From Actinomyces sp. oral taxon 897 (lineage in GTDB: Bacteria > Actinomycetota > Actinomycetes > Actinomycetales > Actinomycetaceae): a stretch of 64,000 nt of DNA. Position numbers and translations under genes: made by a program. The stretch is from contig NZ_CP027236.1 in assembly GCF_002999235.1 (NCBI RefSeq), positions 3,100,001-3,164,000 of the forward strand, in the 5' to 3' direction. Of this stretch, positions 16,486 to 25,203 are shown piece by piece; the first letter of the stretch is position 1; every line of letters begins with the position of its first letter. The notes beneath the pieces are model-generated. The model was not told the origin of the DNA. It was given only the letters and a program-made list of their open reading frames with translations, and ran no database searches.

Positions 16486-17391
16486 ATGGCCACTACGACC
16501 ACCGTGCCCGCCCCTGACGCTGCGGGTGTGCCCGCTGTGCCTGCCTCCCCTGCGGGCGTGCCTGACGGGTCTGCCGCTGCGTCTGACGCTCCCGCTGCCG
16601 CGGTGGCGCCCGGCGGGTCTGCCGCTGTGTCCGCCTCCCCTGCGGGCGCGCCCCGCCGCGCCGTCGTCACCGGGGCCTCCACAGGCATTGGCGCCGCCAC
16701 CGTCCGCCTCCTGCGCGCCCACGGCTGGGACGTGGTCGCCACCGCCCGCCGCGCCGCCCGCCTGGCAGCCCTGGCTAAGGAGGCCGGCTGCACCTGGGTC
16801 GCCGCCGACCTCCAGGATGCCGCCGACGTCGCCCGCCTTGCCACCGAGGTGCTCGCGGGAGGCCCGGTGGACGCCGTCGTCAACAACGCGGGCGGCGCCA
16901 TCGGCCTCGACCCGGTGGCGCAGGGCAGGCCGGAGGACTGGCTCACCATGTACGAGCGCAACGCCCTGGCCGCCCTGCGCGTGAGCCAGGCCTTCCTGCC
17001 CACCCTGCGCGAGCGTGGCGGTGACCTGCTGTTCCTCACCTCCACCGCCGCCCACGACACCTATCCGGGGGGTGCCGGGTACGTGGCTGCCAAGCACGCC
17101 GAGAGGGTGGTGGCGGCCACCCTGCGCCTGGAGCTCGTGGGCGAGCCCGTGCGCGTCATCGAGATCGCCCCGGGCATGGTGCGCACCGAGGAGTTCAGCC
17201 TCAACCGGTTCCACGGGGACCAGGCCGAGGCCGACGCCGTCTACGCGGGCGTGGCAGGCCCCCTCGTGGCCCAGGACGTCGCCGAGTGCATTGTGTGGGC
17301 CCTGGAGCGGCCCGCCCACGTCAATATCGACTCCATGGTGGTGCGCCCCCGCGCCCAGGCCTCCAACACCCTGGTGGCCCGGGAGGGCTGA
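16486..17391 (+). CDS. SDR family oxidoreductase
   Basis: 301 residues. The first ~55 form an Ala/Pro/Gly/Ser linker with repeated SPAGVPDG/SPAGAP motifs. A classical short-chain dehydrogenase follows: NAD(P)-binding TGASTGIG (62-69), NNAGG (133-137), catalytic Ser/Thr near LTSTAAH, and YVAAK with Tyr199 and Lys203. It is closest in style to the YdfG/3-hydroxy-acid dehydrogenase-like group (GMVRTEEFSLNRFHGD block). The substrate is unknown. The ATG at 16486 is used because the frame upstream reads through the antisense of the GH13 gene. The enzyme could start later in the linker, since no ribosome binding site is visible. Confidence 0.85.
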   Translation: MATTTTVPAPDAAGVPAVPASPAGVPDGSAAASDAPAAAVAPGGSAAVSASPAGAPRRAVVTGASTGIGAATVRLLRAHGWDVVATARRAARLAALAKEAGCTWVAADLQDAADVARLATEVLAGGPVDAVVNNAGGAIGLDPVAQGRPEDWLTMYERNALAALRVSQAFLPTLRERGGDLLFLTSTAAHDTYPGGAGYVAAKHAERVVAATLRLELVGEPVRVIEIAPGMVRTEEFSLNRFHGDQAEADAVYAGVAGPLVAQDVAECIVWALERPAHVNIDSMVVRPRAQASNTLVAREG

Positions 17392-17764
17392 GCGGCCTGC
17401 CTTACGGAACGCCCCCGGGCGCGGAGCGGGGGCGCGTGCGTGGCCTGCTGGCGTCCTACGTCGCGGAAGGTCCTGGGCGCGGAGCAGGGGCGGCGGGCCA
17501 GGAGCCTTAGCGTCCGGCTCAACTGGAACGCGTCGGGCGCAGCTCAGGGGCCGGTGCGGGACTGTGCCGGGAGCTGGCGCCCCGTGCGTCGTCCTGGTGC
17601 ACGGAGCAGGCGCCGGTCTACTCGGCTACCTCCTGCACGGAGCAGGCGCTTGCGTCCGTGAACCCCGTGAGCCGGGCAGGGGACGCCAGCAGGGCGAGGG
17701 GCCGTGGCACCAAGGTGTCTTCGCAGGTCAGGACAGGCTTGCGAGGGCGCCCTGAGCGGTCCGT
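17392..17764. other. Intergenic region with degenerate GC-rich repeats
   Basis: About 370 bp between the SDR stop and a tandem 22-bp array, with no convincing gene. It contains several diverged copies of a GCGCGGAGCRGGGGCG-like motif (around 17419 and 17475) and a perfect 16-bp direct repeat TGCACGGAGCAGGCGC at 17598-17613 and 17634-17649. Confidence 0.5.
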
Positions 17765-17843
17765 CCGTTCTCGCGAGCAATAAGTACCGTTCTCACGACG
17801 AACAAGTACCGTTCTCGCGGGGAATAAGTACCGTTCTCGCGGG
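17765..17843 (+). repeat. 22-bp tandem array A (4 units)
   Basis: The octamer CCGTTCTC recurs at 17765, 17787, 17809 and 17831, an exact 22-bp period. Units share the core AAGTACCGTTCTC, separated by 9-bp linkers (GCGAGCAAT, ACGACGAAC, GCGGGGAAT). The array sits between the convergent SDR and methyltransferase genes and is one of six arrays of this family in the window. Confidence 0.95.
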
Positions 17844-17855
17844 TGGGGGTGGGTC

Positions 17856-18521
17856 CTAGCGCAGGAAGGTGAAGAGCTTGACGCCCCGGCGCAGGGGCGG
17901 CGTGGCCCCCTCCCACCGGTGGACCCCCATGCGCATGGACGTGCCCTCCATACCCTCCTCGTAGGCGAGCTCCGTGAACCCGGCCCGGGAGAACCAGTGG
18001 CGGATCTCCGCCCCGGGGTCGGGCTCCTGGGACCCGCGGGTCCACACGAGCGTGGCGCCCGGGGCGCAGAACTGCGGGGCGACGGCCACGAGCCGCCGGG
18101 TGTCCTCCACCGAGACATTGCCCAGGATCCCCACGAGCAGCACCAGGTCGGCCGGGACCGCGCCCACGTAGGCGTCCGAGACCGAGGCGTCGTCCTCCAC
18201 CACGCGCAGGTCCACGCCCAGGGAGGTGATGCGCTCGCGGGCGATGGCGGCGTTGACCGGGTTGATCTCCAGGAGGGTGCCCCGGACGCGGTTGTACAGC
18301 TCGGGGCGGGCCGCCAGGACGCCGAGGACGTCGTGCCCCTGCCCGGCGCAGGAGCTCATGACCCTGACCGTGCCGGGCCGGACGTCGAACTCCGCGGAGA
18401 TCACCTGCTGGACGTGGCGCAGCCGTACCGACAGCTCCGAGGCGGGGTCCCGGTAGGCGTCGTGCCACGCCACGTAGTCGCGTAGCCGGGGGAACGGGGG
18501 GACAGGGGGTGTCTGGGGCAT
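17856..18521 (-). CDS. Class I SAM-dependent methyltransferase-like protein
   Basis: 221 residues from the ATG at 18521, which follows a strong GGGAGGAG ribosome binding site and is preferred to an ATG 16 codons upstream. Rossmann-type methyltransferase fold: motif I variant VMSSCAGQGHDVLGVL, acidic strand end LLEINPVNAAIA, LRVVEDDASVSDAY, then LVLLVGILGNVS. Similar proteins in actinobacteria are annotated as class I SAM-dependent methyltransferases of unknown target. It lies downstream of the metallopeptidase gene on the same strand, 146 bp away, and ends just beyond repeat array A. Confidence 0.75.
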   Translation of the reverse strand: MPQTPPVPPFPRLRDYVAWHDAYRDPASELSVRLRHVQQVISAEFDVRPGTVRVMSSCAGQGHDVLGVLAARPELYNRVRGTLLEINPVNAAIARERITSLGVDLRVVEDDASVSDAYVGAVPADLVLLVGILGNVSVEDTRRLVAVAPQFCAPGATLVWTRGSQEPDPGAEIRHWFSRAGFTELAYEEGMEGTSMRMGVHRWEGATPPLRRGVKLFTFLR

Positions 18522-18667
18522 GGGCTCCTCCCAGGCTGTGGTGACGGATGGTCCTGTGGGGTATCCCACCAGTGGGAGGGCCCGTCGTCAAGGGCGGTGA
18601 GGGCGCCGGGACCACGGCACCGACGTCGTGCCGGTGTTGGAACGGACGGGCGCCGCCCGCCCCGGGC

Positions 18668-19057
18668 TCAGGCCCAGCCCAGCTCGTGCAGCCGGGCGTC
18701 GGGGATGCCGAAGTGGTGGGCGACCTCGTGGAGCACCGTCACCGCGATCTCCTCACGCAGCTCCTCCTCGCTGGTGCACCAGCGCTCCAACGGCCCCTGG
18801 AAGACGAGGACCCGGTCGGGCAGGACCAGGGACCAGGAATCGTCGCGCTCGGTCAGGGGCACGCCGTCGTAGAGGCCCAGGAGGGTGGGCATGCCCTCCT
18901 CGTCGTAGTCCTCGGGCCCCAGCACCTCGGCGTCGGGCTCGTCCTGGACCATGACGGCGACATTGTCCATCTGCTCGGCCAGCTCGGGCGGCAGGAGATC
19001 CAGGGCCGCTCCGACGGCGTCCTCGAAGTCGGCGGGGGTGAGGTGAACCGGGCTCAT
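18668..19057 (-). CDS. Minimal zincin-like metallopeptidase family protein (PF06262)
   Basis: 129 residues consisting of just the peptidase domain. It has the zinc-binding HEVAHH (110-115) followed by FGIPDARLHELGWA, exactly the C-terminal signature of the PF06262/DUF1025 family of small cytosolic zincins. The acidic N-terminal half (QDEPDAEVLGPEDYDEEG) is also typical. Substrates are unknown. The ATG at 19057 gives the family N-terminus MSPVHLTPADFEDAV; the upstream open frame is GC-driven. The divergent ABC transporter genes start 167 bp away. Confidence 0.88.
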   Translation of the reverse strand: MSPVHLTPADFEDAVGAALDLLPPELAEQMDNVAVMVQDEPDAEVLGPEDYDEEGMPTLLGLYDGVPLTERDDSWSLVLPDRVLVFQGPLERWCTSEEELREEIAVTVLHEVAHHFGIPDARLHELGWA

Positions 19058-19223
19058 GACGCCAGCCTGCCACGCCCGCCCGCTGGGACCCGGGCGCCGC
19101 CCGCCCGGCGGGGGCCGCGCCGGGGGCAGGACGGGCAGGGAGCCCCGTGTCACCTGCCACAACGGCGCCCGCGGCGCAGGTGGCGCCCACGTAGGCCCCC
19201 GTCATGCGTGCCAGACTGGGCCC

Positions 19224-20111
19224 ATGAGCATCTCCGCCAGCGCCTCCCCGCCCGCCCTGGCCCCCTGTCGGCAGGTGGAGGACCCGGTCATTACCGCCCG
19301 GGCGCTGACCAAGGTCTACGGGCGGGGCGCCGGGGCGGTCACCGCCCTGGACTCCGTGGACGTGGATATCGCCCGGGGCCGCTTCACCGCCGTCATGGGC
19401 CCCTCCGGCTCGGGCAAGTCCACCCTCATGCACTGCCTGGCGGGGCTGGACTCGGTCACCTCCGGGACCATCGTCCTTGACGGCGACGAGGTCTCCTCCA
19501 TGAGCCAGCGTCGTCTGACCCGCCTGCGCCGTGAGCGTATCGGCTTCATCTTCCAGGCCTTCAACCTGGTTCCCACCCTCACCGCCGCCGAGAACATCAC
19601 CCTGCCCCTGGACATCGCCCGCGTCAAGGTCGACCGTGAGCGCTTTGACCAGGTGGTCCAGGCCGTCGGGATCGCCGACCGCCTGACCCACCGTCCCGCG
19701 GAGCTCTCCGGGGGCCAGGTCCAGCGCGTGGCCTGCGCCCGGGCGCTGGTGGGCAGGCCCGCCGTCGTCTTCGCCGACGAGCCCACCGGTAACCTGGACT
19801 CCCGCTCCACCGTCCAGGTCCTCGAGATCCTGCGCCGCAGCGTGGACGACCTGGGCCAGTCGGTGGTCATGGTGACTCACGAGCCGGAGGCCGCCGCCTG
19901 GGCGGACACGGTCCTGTTCCTGCGTGACGGGCACGTGGTGGCCGAGCTGGGTGAGCCGGACCGCGACAGCGTCCTGGACGCCCTGCGGGTCCTGGGCGAG
20001 GGTGCCGGGCCCCTGGTCGCGCAGGAGGCGGCCTCCGTGCCCCGGGAGCGGGACGGGGCCGACGCCGGGGCGGGCGAGGGCCGGGGCTCCGACCAGCGCC
20101 CGGAGGCCTGA
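19224..20111 (+). CDS. ABC transporter ATP-binding protein (MacB/LolD type)
   Basis: 295 residues. Walker A GPSGSGKS (59-66), MHCLAGLDSVTSG, Q-loop IFQAFNLVPTLTA, signature LSGGQVQRVACARAL, Walker B VVFADEPTGNLDS and H-loop VTHEPEAA identify the MacB/FtsE/LolD clade that partners FtsX-like permeases. A 40-residue Arg/Glu/Gly tail is extra. The next gene, its permease, begins 4 bp after the stop. Likely roles are export or mechanotransmission of lipids, antibiotics or peptides; the substrate cannot be inferred. Confidence 0.92.
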   Translation: MSISASASPPALAPCRQVEDPVITARALTKVYGRGAGAVTALDSVDVDIARGRFTAVMGPSGSGKSTLMHCLAGLDSVTSGTIVLDGDEVSSMSQRRLTRLRRERIGFIFQAFNLVPTLTAAENITLPLDIARVKVDRERFDQVVQAVGIADRLTHRPAELSGGQVQRVACARALVGRPAVVFADEPTGNLDSRSTVQVLEILRRSVDDLGQSVVMVTHEPEAAAWADTVLFLRDGHVVAELGEPDRDSVLDALRVLGEGAGPLVAQEAASVPRERDGADAGAGEGRGSDQRPEA

Positions 20112-20114
20112 GCC

Positions 20115-22676
20115 GTGGGCCGCGTCGCCTGGCGCTCTGTGCGCGCCCACGCCAAGCAGTTCGTCCTGACCACCCTGGCGGTGGTGCTGGGGGTGGCCTT
20201 CCTCTCGGGCACCCTGGCCCTGCGTGCCGTCCTGTCGGACACCTTCTCCGCCCTGACGTCCTCCACCATCACCTCCGACCTGTACGTGAGCGGCGAGAAG
20301 GTCGCCGGCAACGCCAGCGCCACCGGCACCGTCCTGACCAAGCCCGTGGACGGCTCCCTGGCCGAGAGGATCAAGCAGATCGACGGGGTGGAGGTGGTCC
20401 ACCGCGGGGCGTCCCTGACCGGCGTCCTGCTGGGGGCCGACCAGGCCCCCGTGACCTCCTCGGGAGCCCCCACGCTCCTGATCCCCGTCTACCCCCAGGA
20501 GCCGGGGATGACCTGGGTCCAGGGGTCCCACCCCCACGGCGGGAGCGAGATCGCCCTGGAGTCCGGGGCCCTGGGACGCTCGGGCCTGAGCATCGGGGAC
20601 ACCACCCACGTGGTGGTCCAGGGCCAGCCCGTCGAGGTCACGGTGGTCGGCGAGTTCAACTTCGGCACCACCATGGCCGGGGCCACCATCGTGGGCATGG
20701 ACGCCGACTGGTTCATGCCGCTGGCCGCCCCCGACGACCAGGTCAGCGACATCTCCATTGACGTGTCCCCGGGGGCCTCGGTGGATGAGGTCAGGTCACA
20801 GGTGGCCCGGATCCTGCCCGACGGGGCGCGCCTGCTGACCCGGGCCGAGAAGATCGAGGAGCAGAACGCCTCCATTGAGAGGATCCTGGGGTTCGTCCAG
20901 ACCTTTATCCTGGTCTTCGTCATCCTGGCCATGTTCGTGGGCTCCTTCATTATTATGAACTCCTTTGCCATGAGCGTGCGCCAGCGGGTCAAGGAGTTCG
21001 CCCTCCTACGGGCGGTGGGGGCCTCCCCGGGCTCCGTGTTCGGCGTCGTGCTGGTGCAGGCGCTGGTCATCGGGGCGGTCGGCTCGGCCCTGGGGGTGGC
21101 CGCGGGCGCCGGGCTGCTGTCGGGGCTGGTGGCCCTCCTGCGTGCCATGGACATGCCCCTGCTCGACGGCGTGGCCATGACCGGGCCGATCATCGTGGTG
21201 TCGCTGGTGGTGGGGATCCTGGTGACCGTTGTCGGCGCCCTGCTGCCCGCGCGCGAGGCGGCCCTGACCCACCCGGTGGAGGCCATGCGGGGCGTGTCGG
21301 GGGCCCGCGAGAAGTCCCTGGTGGTGCGCACCGTCCTGGGCGGGCTCCTCCTGGCCGCCGGGGTGGCGGTCGTGGCCGCGGCCTGGCTCAGTGAGGGCAT
21401 ACCCCAGCGCAAGCTCGTCCTGGGGGTGGGGGCGGGCGGGGTCGTGCTCGGCCTGCTCGCCGTCTCCCCGGTGCTGGCCCGGCCGGTGGTGGGGGTCCTG
21501 GGCCTGCCCCTGCGTCTGCTGCGCCCCTCCGGGCGCCTGGCGGTGCGCAATATCGTGCACAACCCGCGCCGCACCGCCAACACCTCCGGCGCCCTCATGG
21601 TGGGCATGGCCCTGGTGTGCGCGGGCGCCACCCTGGCGACGTCGGTCAACGACTCCGTCTCCGACGTGGTCAACCGGTCCATGAAGGCCGACCTCCTGCT
21701 CCAGCCCGCCGGGGGCGTGGGCGGCCAGCTCCCCGCGCAGATGCTGGCCCAGGTCAATGAGCTCGACGGCGTGGCCTCCACCACCTCCTACACCGTCTAC
21801 CTGATCTCGGCCACGGGCGCGGACGGCACTGACACGGTGGCCCTCAACGTCAGTGAGCCGGAGGCCTTCCTGCGGGCCTACGACCTGGCGGTGACCGAGG
21901 GCGACGTCGCGGACATGGACGCCACGCACGTGGCCGCCTACAAGAGCGCCGGCCTGCACGTGGGGGACACGGTCACCCTCACCGGCCCGGCGGGCTCGGT
22001 GGAGGCGGGTGTGGTTGCGGTCATTGACCCAAAGGGGATCGCGGGGTCCTTCTCCGCCTCGCCTGAGCTCGCCGCGGCCCTGGGCTCGTGGGGCGGGTAC
22101 ACCCCTGCTGACCCCGCCCAGGTCCTGGCCAGCCCGGTGGGCGTGTTCGTCACCCTGGCCCAGGGCGCCGACCTGGAGACCGTACGCGCCCAGATCAAGC
22201 AGGTCGTGGCCCCTACCTACCTGTACACGGTGCTCGACGCCTCCGAGATCTCCGACATGGTGGGCCAGCAGGTCAACCAGGTCCTGGCCGTCCTGTACGG
22301 GCTGCTGGGGCTGTCCATCGCCATTGCCGTCCTGGGGATCGTCAACACCCTGGTGCTCTCGGTCAGTGAGCGCACCCGGGAGATCGGGCTCATGCGGGCG
22401 GTGGGCCTGGGGAGGGCCCAGCTCAGCGGGGAGATCATGGCGGAGTCGGTCCTCACTGCCCTGTACGGCACCGTGGTGGGGGGTGGTGCCGGGGTGGTGC
22501 TCGCCGTCGCCCTGTGCGAGGTGCTCAAGGACGAGGGGATCTCCACGGTGACGATCCCCTGGGGGCAGCTGGTGGCCATGCTCCTGGTCGCCGTCGGGGT
22601 GGGTGTGGTGGCGGCCCTGTGGCCGGCCCTGCGCGCCTCACGCCTGCCGGTCCTGGAGGCGATCGCCACCGAGTAG
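20115..22676 (+). CDS. FtsX-family ABC transporter permease (two-module)
   Basis: 853 residues. An N-terminal helix (about 15-37) is followed by a MacB-like periplasmic domain (about 40-250), then three helices around residues 255-390. A second cycle has a helix near 425 and a further extracellular domain (about 500-720). Three C-terminal helices include the conserved LGIVNTLVLSVSERTREIGLMRAVG motif; the first module has the equivalent AMSVRQRVKEFALLRAVGAS. This duplicated architecture is common in actinobacteria. The GTG start overlaps a GGAGG site within the end of the ATPase gene, giving coupled expression. Confidence 0.9.
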   Translation: MGRVAWRSVRAHAKQFVLTTLAVVLGVAFLSGTLALRAVLSDTFSALTSSTITSDLYVSGEKVAGNASATGTVLTKPVDGSLAERIKQIDGVEVVHRGASLTGVLLGADQAPVTSSGAPTLLIPVYPQEPGMTWVQGSHPHGGSEIALESGALGRSGLSIGDTTHVVVQGQPVEVTVVGEFNFGTTMAGATIVGMDADWFMPLAAPDDQVSDISIDVSPGASVDEVRSQVARILPDGARLLTRAEKIEEQNASIERILGFVQTFILVFVILAMFVGSFIIMNSFAMSVRQRVKEFALLRAVGASPGSVFGVVLVQALVIGAVGSALGVAAGAGLLSGLVALLRAMDMPLLDGVAMTGPIIVVSLVVGILVTVVGALLPAREAALTHPVEAMRGVSGAREKSLVVRTVLGGLLLAAGVAVVAAAWLSEGIPQRKLVLGVGAGGVVLGLLAVSPVLARPVVGVLGLPLRLLRPSGRLAVRNIVHNPRRTANTSGALMVGMALVCAGATLATSVNDSVSDVVNRSMKADLLLQPAGGVGGQLPAQMLAQVNELDGVASTTSYTVYLISATGADGTDTVALNVSEPEAFLRAYDLAVTEGDVADMDATHVAAYKSAGLHVGDTVTLTGPAGSVEAGVVAVIDPKGIAGSFSASPELAAALGSWGGYTPADPAQVLASPVGVFVTLAQGADLETVRAQIKQVVAPTYLYTVLDASEISDMVGQQVNQVLAVLYGLLGLSIAIAVLGIVNTLVLSVSERTREIGLMRAVGLGRAQLSGEIMAESVLTALYGTVVGGGAGVVLAVALCEVLKDEGISTVTIPWGQLVAMLLVAVGVGVVAALWPALRASRLPVLEAIATE

Positions 22677-22702
22677 CGGGCAGGGTGTGGGAGGATTCAC
22701 CT

Positions 22703-24046
22703 ATGAGCTACTCCCCCCAGTACCCGGCTGCCCCTTCTGGGGAGCAGGCGGTCTACCCCACGCTTACGCCGCAGGATCCGGGAGCCTCCTACGACGCCAT
22801 GCTCAGGGCGGGGGCACAGGCCCCCCGACGTAGCGGCGTGGAGGTCGCGGCGATCGTACTGGCAGCCGTCGCCCTCCTGCTCGAGGGCGTGCAGCTGTTC
22901 CTGAGGACACAGGGGGTGATGAGGAACGCAGGACCTTCTCTGGTGGCATACATCCTGGTGGGGTTCCTGGTCGACCCGCTCATTATCCTGCTCGTGGTGG
23001 GCCTGGTCCAGGGCGCTGTGCGCCGGGTCAACGGGGCGCTGGCCGGCGTCGTCGTGCTGGCGGTGCTCAGGGCCGTCCTCATTGTGCTGCGCCTGGCCAC
23101 GCTCCCCGGCAACTACGCCTACCCCTACGTCAGCAGTGACGTCCTCGCGGTGCTGGCCTGCGTCGTCGCCACCGTCGCCGGGATCCTGGCAGTGGTGGCC
23201 GCCCCCCGGCTCCGGACCCCTGTCGGCGCGGCGCTGGGGGCGGGGGTCGCCTACTGGCTCCTTGCCGCGAGCGCCAGCGCGCTCATCTCCCTGCCCCTGA
23301 ACCTGACGGCCATTTCCTCCAGGAACTTCGGCGAGCAGACGCTGGAGGTGAGGATGAGGGAGTTCCTGAGCTGGATGCCCTCGTTCCCGGGCTCGCCCGG
23401 CCTGTCCGTGGTCGTCGGCACCCTGCTCGCCGTCCTGCTCCTGGCGCTCAGTGTCCCTGCCGTCGTCGCCTTCTCCGTACGCAACTGGGGGCTGCTGCTG
23501 GGGACCGGTCTGGCCGGGGCCTGCGTCTTCCTCGTGACCCACGTCCTGGTCGCTGTCGCGATGTCCTACACGGCCAGTATCACGGCGGTCGTCATTGTCG
23601 TGGGGGCGGTTCCTCTCGCGGTGTCCCCGGTGTTGCTCACGCCCTCGTCACGGGCGTGGTTCGCCGCGGGCAGGGCCGAGAGGAGGCGGGCGCGCGGGGG
23701 CGTCCCCGGCGTCGTACCTGCGTACCCGGGGGCTCCAGGGGCTCCTGGGGTGCCCGGGGCTTCGGGGGCGCCCGCCTGGCCGGGTGCCCAGAGTGCTCCG
23801 GGGGCGCCCGGGGTGCCCGCACAGGTACCGCCGACACCCGTCTACGGCCTTCCCACAGGCGTACCGGGCGCACCGGGCTACCCGGCTCCCTCGGGGACCC
23901 AGTCGGTCCCGGGCGGTGGGGGCTACCCGGGCGGGGTCCAGGGCGTCCCGGGCAGTGGGGGGTACTCGGGTGGTGGGGGCTACCCGGGCGCGCCGGGCCC
24001 CGTGGCCCCGGGACGCAGCCCCTACGAGCCGCCCGAGTGGTCCTAG
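22703..24046 (+). CDS. Multi-pass membrane protein with collagen-like C-terminal tail
   Basis: 447 residues, family not recognised. After ~40 polar residues there are about eight hydrophobic segments (about 48-320), then a basic patch (RAERRRARGG). A ~120-residue tail is made of GAPGAPGVPG-type triplets and GGGYPGG repeats ending in PYEPPEWS. The tail is low-complexity Gly/Pro and probably disordered or adhesive. A GGGAGG site eight bases before the ATG supports the start. It follows the ABC permease by 26 bp on the same strand, so it may be co-transcribed. An AT-rich perfect inverted repeat lies just beyond its stop. Confidence 0.75.
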   Translation: MSYSPQYPAAPSGEQAVYPTLTPQDPGASYDAMLRAGAQAPRRSGVEVAAIVLAAVALLLEGVQLFLRTQGVMRNAGPSLVAYILVGFLVDPLIILLVVGLVQGAVRRVNGALAGVVVLAVLRAVLIVLRLATLPGNYAYPYVSSDVLAVLACVVATVAGILAVVAAPRLRTPVGAALGAGVAYWLLAASASALISLPLNLTAISSRNFGEQTLEVRMREFLSWMPSFPGSPGLSVVVGTLLAVLLLALSVPAVVAFSVRNWGLLLGTGLAGACVFLVTHVLVAVAMSYTASITAVVIVVGAVPLAVSPVLLTPSSRAWFAAGRAERRRARGGVPGVVPAYPGAPGAPGVPGASGAPAWPGAQSAPGAPGVPAQVPPTPVYGLPTGVPGAPGYPAPSGTQSVPGGGGYPGGVQGVPGSGGYSGGGGYPGAPGPVAPGRSPYEPPEWS

Positions 24047-24051
24047 CCGGC

Positions 24052-24075
24052 ACTATATAGCCAGCGCTATATAGT
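24052..24075 (+). terminator. AT-rich perfect inverted repeat downstream of the membrane protein gene
   Basis: ACTATATAG (24052-24060) and CTATATAGT (24067-24075) pair perfectly around a 6-nt loop, five bases past the stop codon. The very low GC of the stem is unlike normal terminators here, so a protein-binding site is an alternative. Confidence 0.45.
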
Positions 24076-24370
24076 CCTAGTGCATTCTGGCTGTACGAGT
24101 GCGCTCTTTACATCCACTGCTTGCGTCGTACGTATGGGAGTGCGTCTTATACCCTCTTATATTGGACCCCTAAGAGCTGACCTTCATCGCACGCGCGGGG
24201 GCGCCCTTTCCTGCGCACTTTTAATCCGATCCTAGGACCCGCGTCGCATGCGCGGCGCGCGGGGAGCGCGATCAGGCCTAGTGCCCCGGGCCCATCGGGA
24301 GCGCGCCGGGTCCACCCGCTCGGGGCTGCAGGTCCACGGCGGTGCCCCGGGTCCGGCGGGGGTGCGCGCC
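24076..24370. other. Intergenic region with an AT-rich island
   Basis: Convergent gap between the membrane protein and trkA genes. The first ~150 bp is far less GC-rich than its surroundings (TTTACATCC, TTATACCCTCTTATATTGG), followed by a GC-rich stretch. No gene is apparent. The AT-rich part could hold a small RNA promoter or be foreign DNA. Confidence 0.4.
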
Positions 24371-25039
24371 TTAGGCCCGGTTGGCGAACCGCTCCAGGAG
24401 GGTGGCGTCCCCCCCGACCACCAGGACGTCGTCGGAGGAGACGAGGGTCTCGGCGCTGGCGTACTCAAAGGGCTCGCCCGGACTCATGAGACCGAAGACG
24501 GTGACCCCGTAGCGGGAGCGGATCCTGGCCTCACCGATGGTGAACCCGTGGAGCTCGCGCGGCGGTCGCATCTTGACAATGGTGAAGCCGCCCTTCTCCA
24601 TCTCAATGTAGTCCAGCATGCGTCCGGACACGAGGTGGGCGGCGCGCTGCCCGGCGTCGAACTCGGGGTAGACCACGTGGTGGGCGCCGATACGCCGCAG
24701 AATGCGCCCGTGGGCCCGGGAGATGGCCTTGGCCCAGATCTGCGGGGTCTCCAGGTCCACCAGGTTGCCGGCGATGAGCACGGAGGCCTCCAGGGAGGAG
24801 CCCACGCCCACCACCGCCGTGCCGAACTCCGTGGCCCCCAGCTGCTCCAGGGCCTCCATGTCGGTGGCGTCGGCCTCTATCAGGGGGATGCGTCCGCTCC
24901 ACTGGCGCACCAGCGTGGGGTTGGACTCGACGGCCAGGACCTCACGTCCCAGACGGTCCAGGGTGGCGGCCACGGCGGAGCCGAAGCGTCCCAGCCCAAT
25001 GACGAGCGTGGAGTCGGTACGGGAGTCTGCGGCGGGCAT
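24371..25039 (-). CDS. trkA: TrkA family potassium uptake regulator
   Basis: 222 residues. An N-terminal RCK Rossmann domain has GLGRFG (15-20), the acidic VESNPTLV strand and EADATDMEALEQLG, and a TrkA-C/RCK-C domain covers about 140-220. It matches the single-RCK KtrA/CeoB type that binds nucleotides and gates a TrkH/KtrB channel. The partner trkH lies 3 kb away on the same strand, separated by an MFS/TetR pair. The ATG at 25039 has only a weak AGG upstream. Confidence 0.9.
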   Translation of the reverse strand: MPAADSRTDSTLVIGLGRFGSAVAATLDRLGREVLAVESNPTLVRQWSGRIPLIEADATDMEALEQLGATEFGTAVVGVGSSLEASVLIAGNLVDLETPQIWAKAISRAHGRILRRIGAHHVVYPEFDAGQRAAHLVSGRMLDYIEMEKGGFTIVKMRPPRELHGFTIGEARIRSRYGVTVFGLMSPGEPFEYASAETLVSSDDVLVVGGDATLLERFANRA

Positions 25040-25203
25040 AAGCCTACGGTATCGCGGACCCTGTCCCGGTGCCCCGGGGGTGGTTCCGTCGTGGTTCGAG
25101 GGCCGAGGTGGGCGGTGGGCCCTCGGGGCGCGGGCAGGGCCGGTGCCGTGGCCGGGGGAGGCCGGCGCGGGGGCCGGGGAGGCCGCTGGCTCCCGGCCGC
25201 CTG

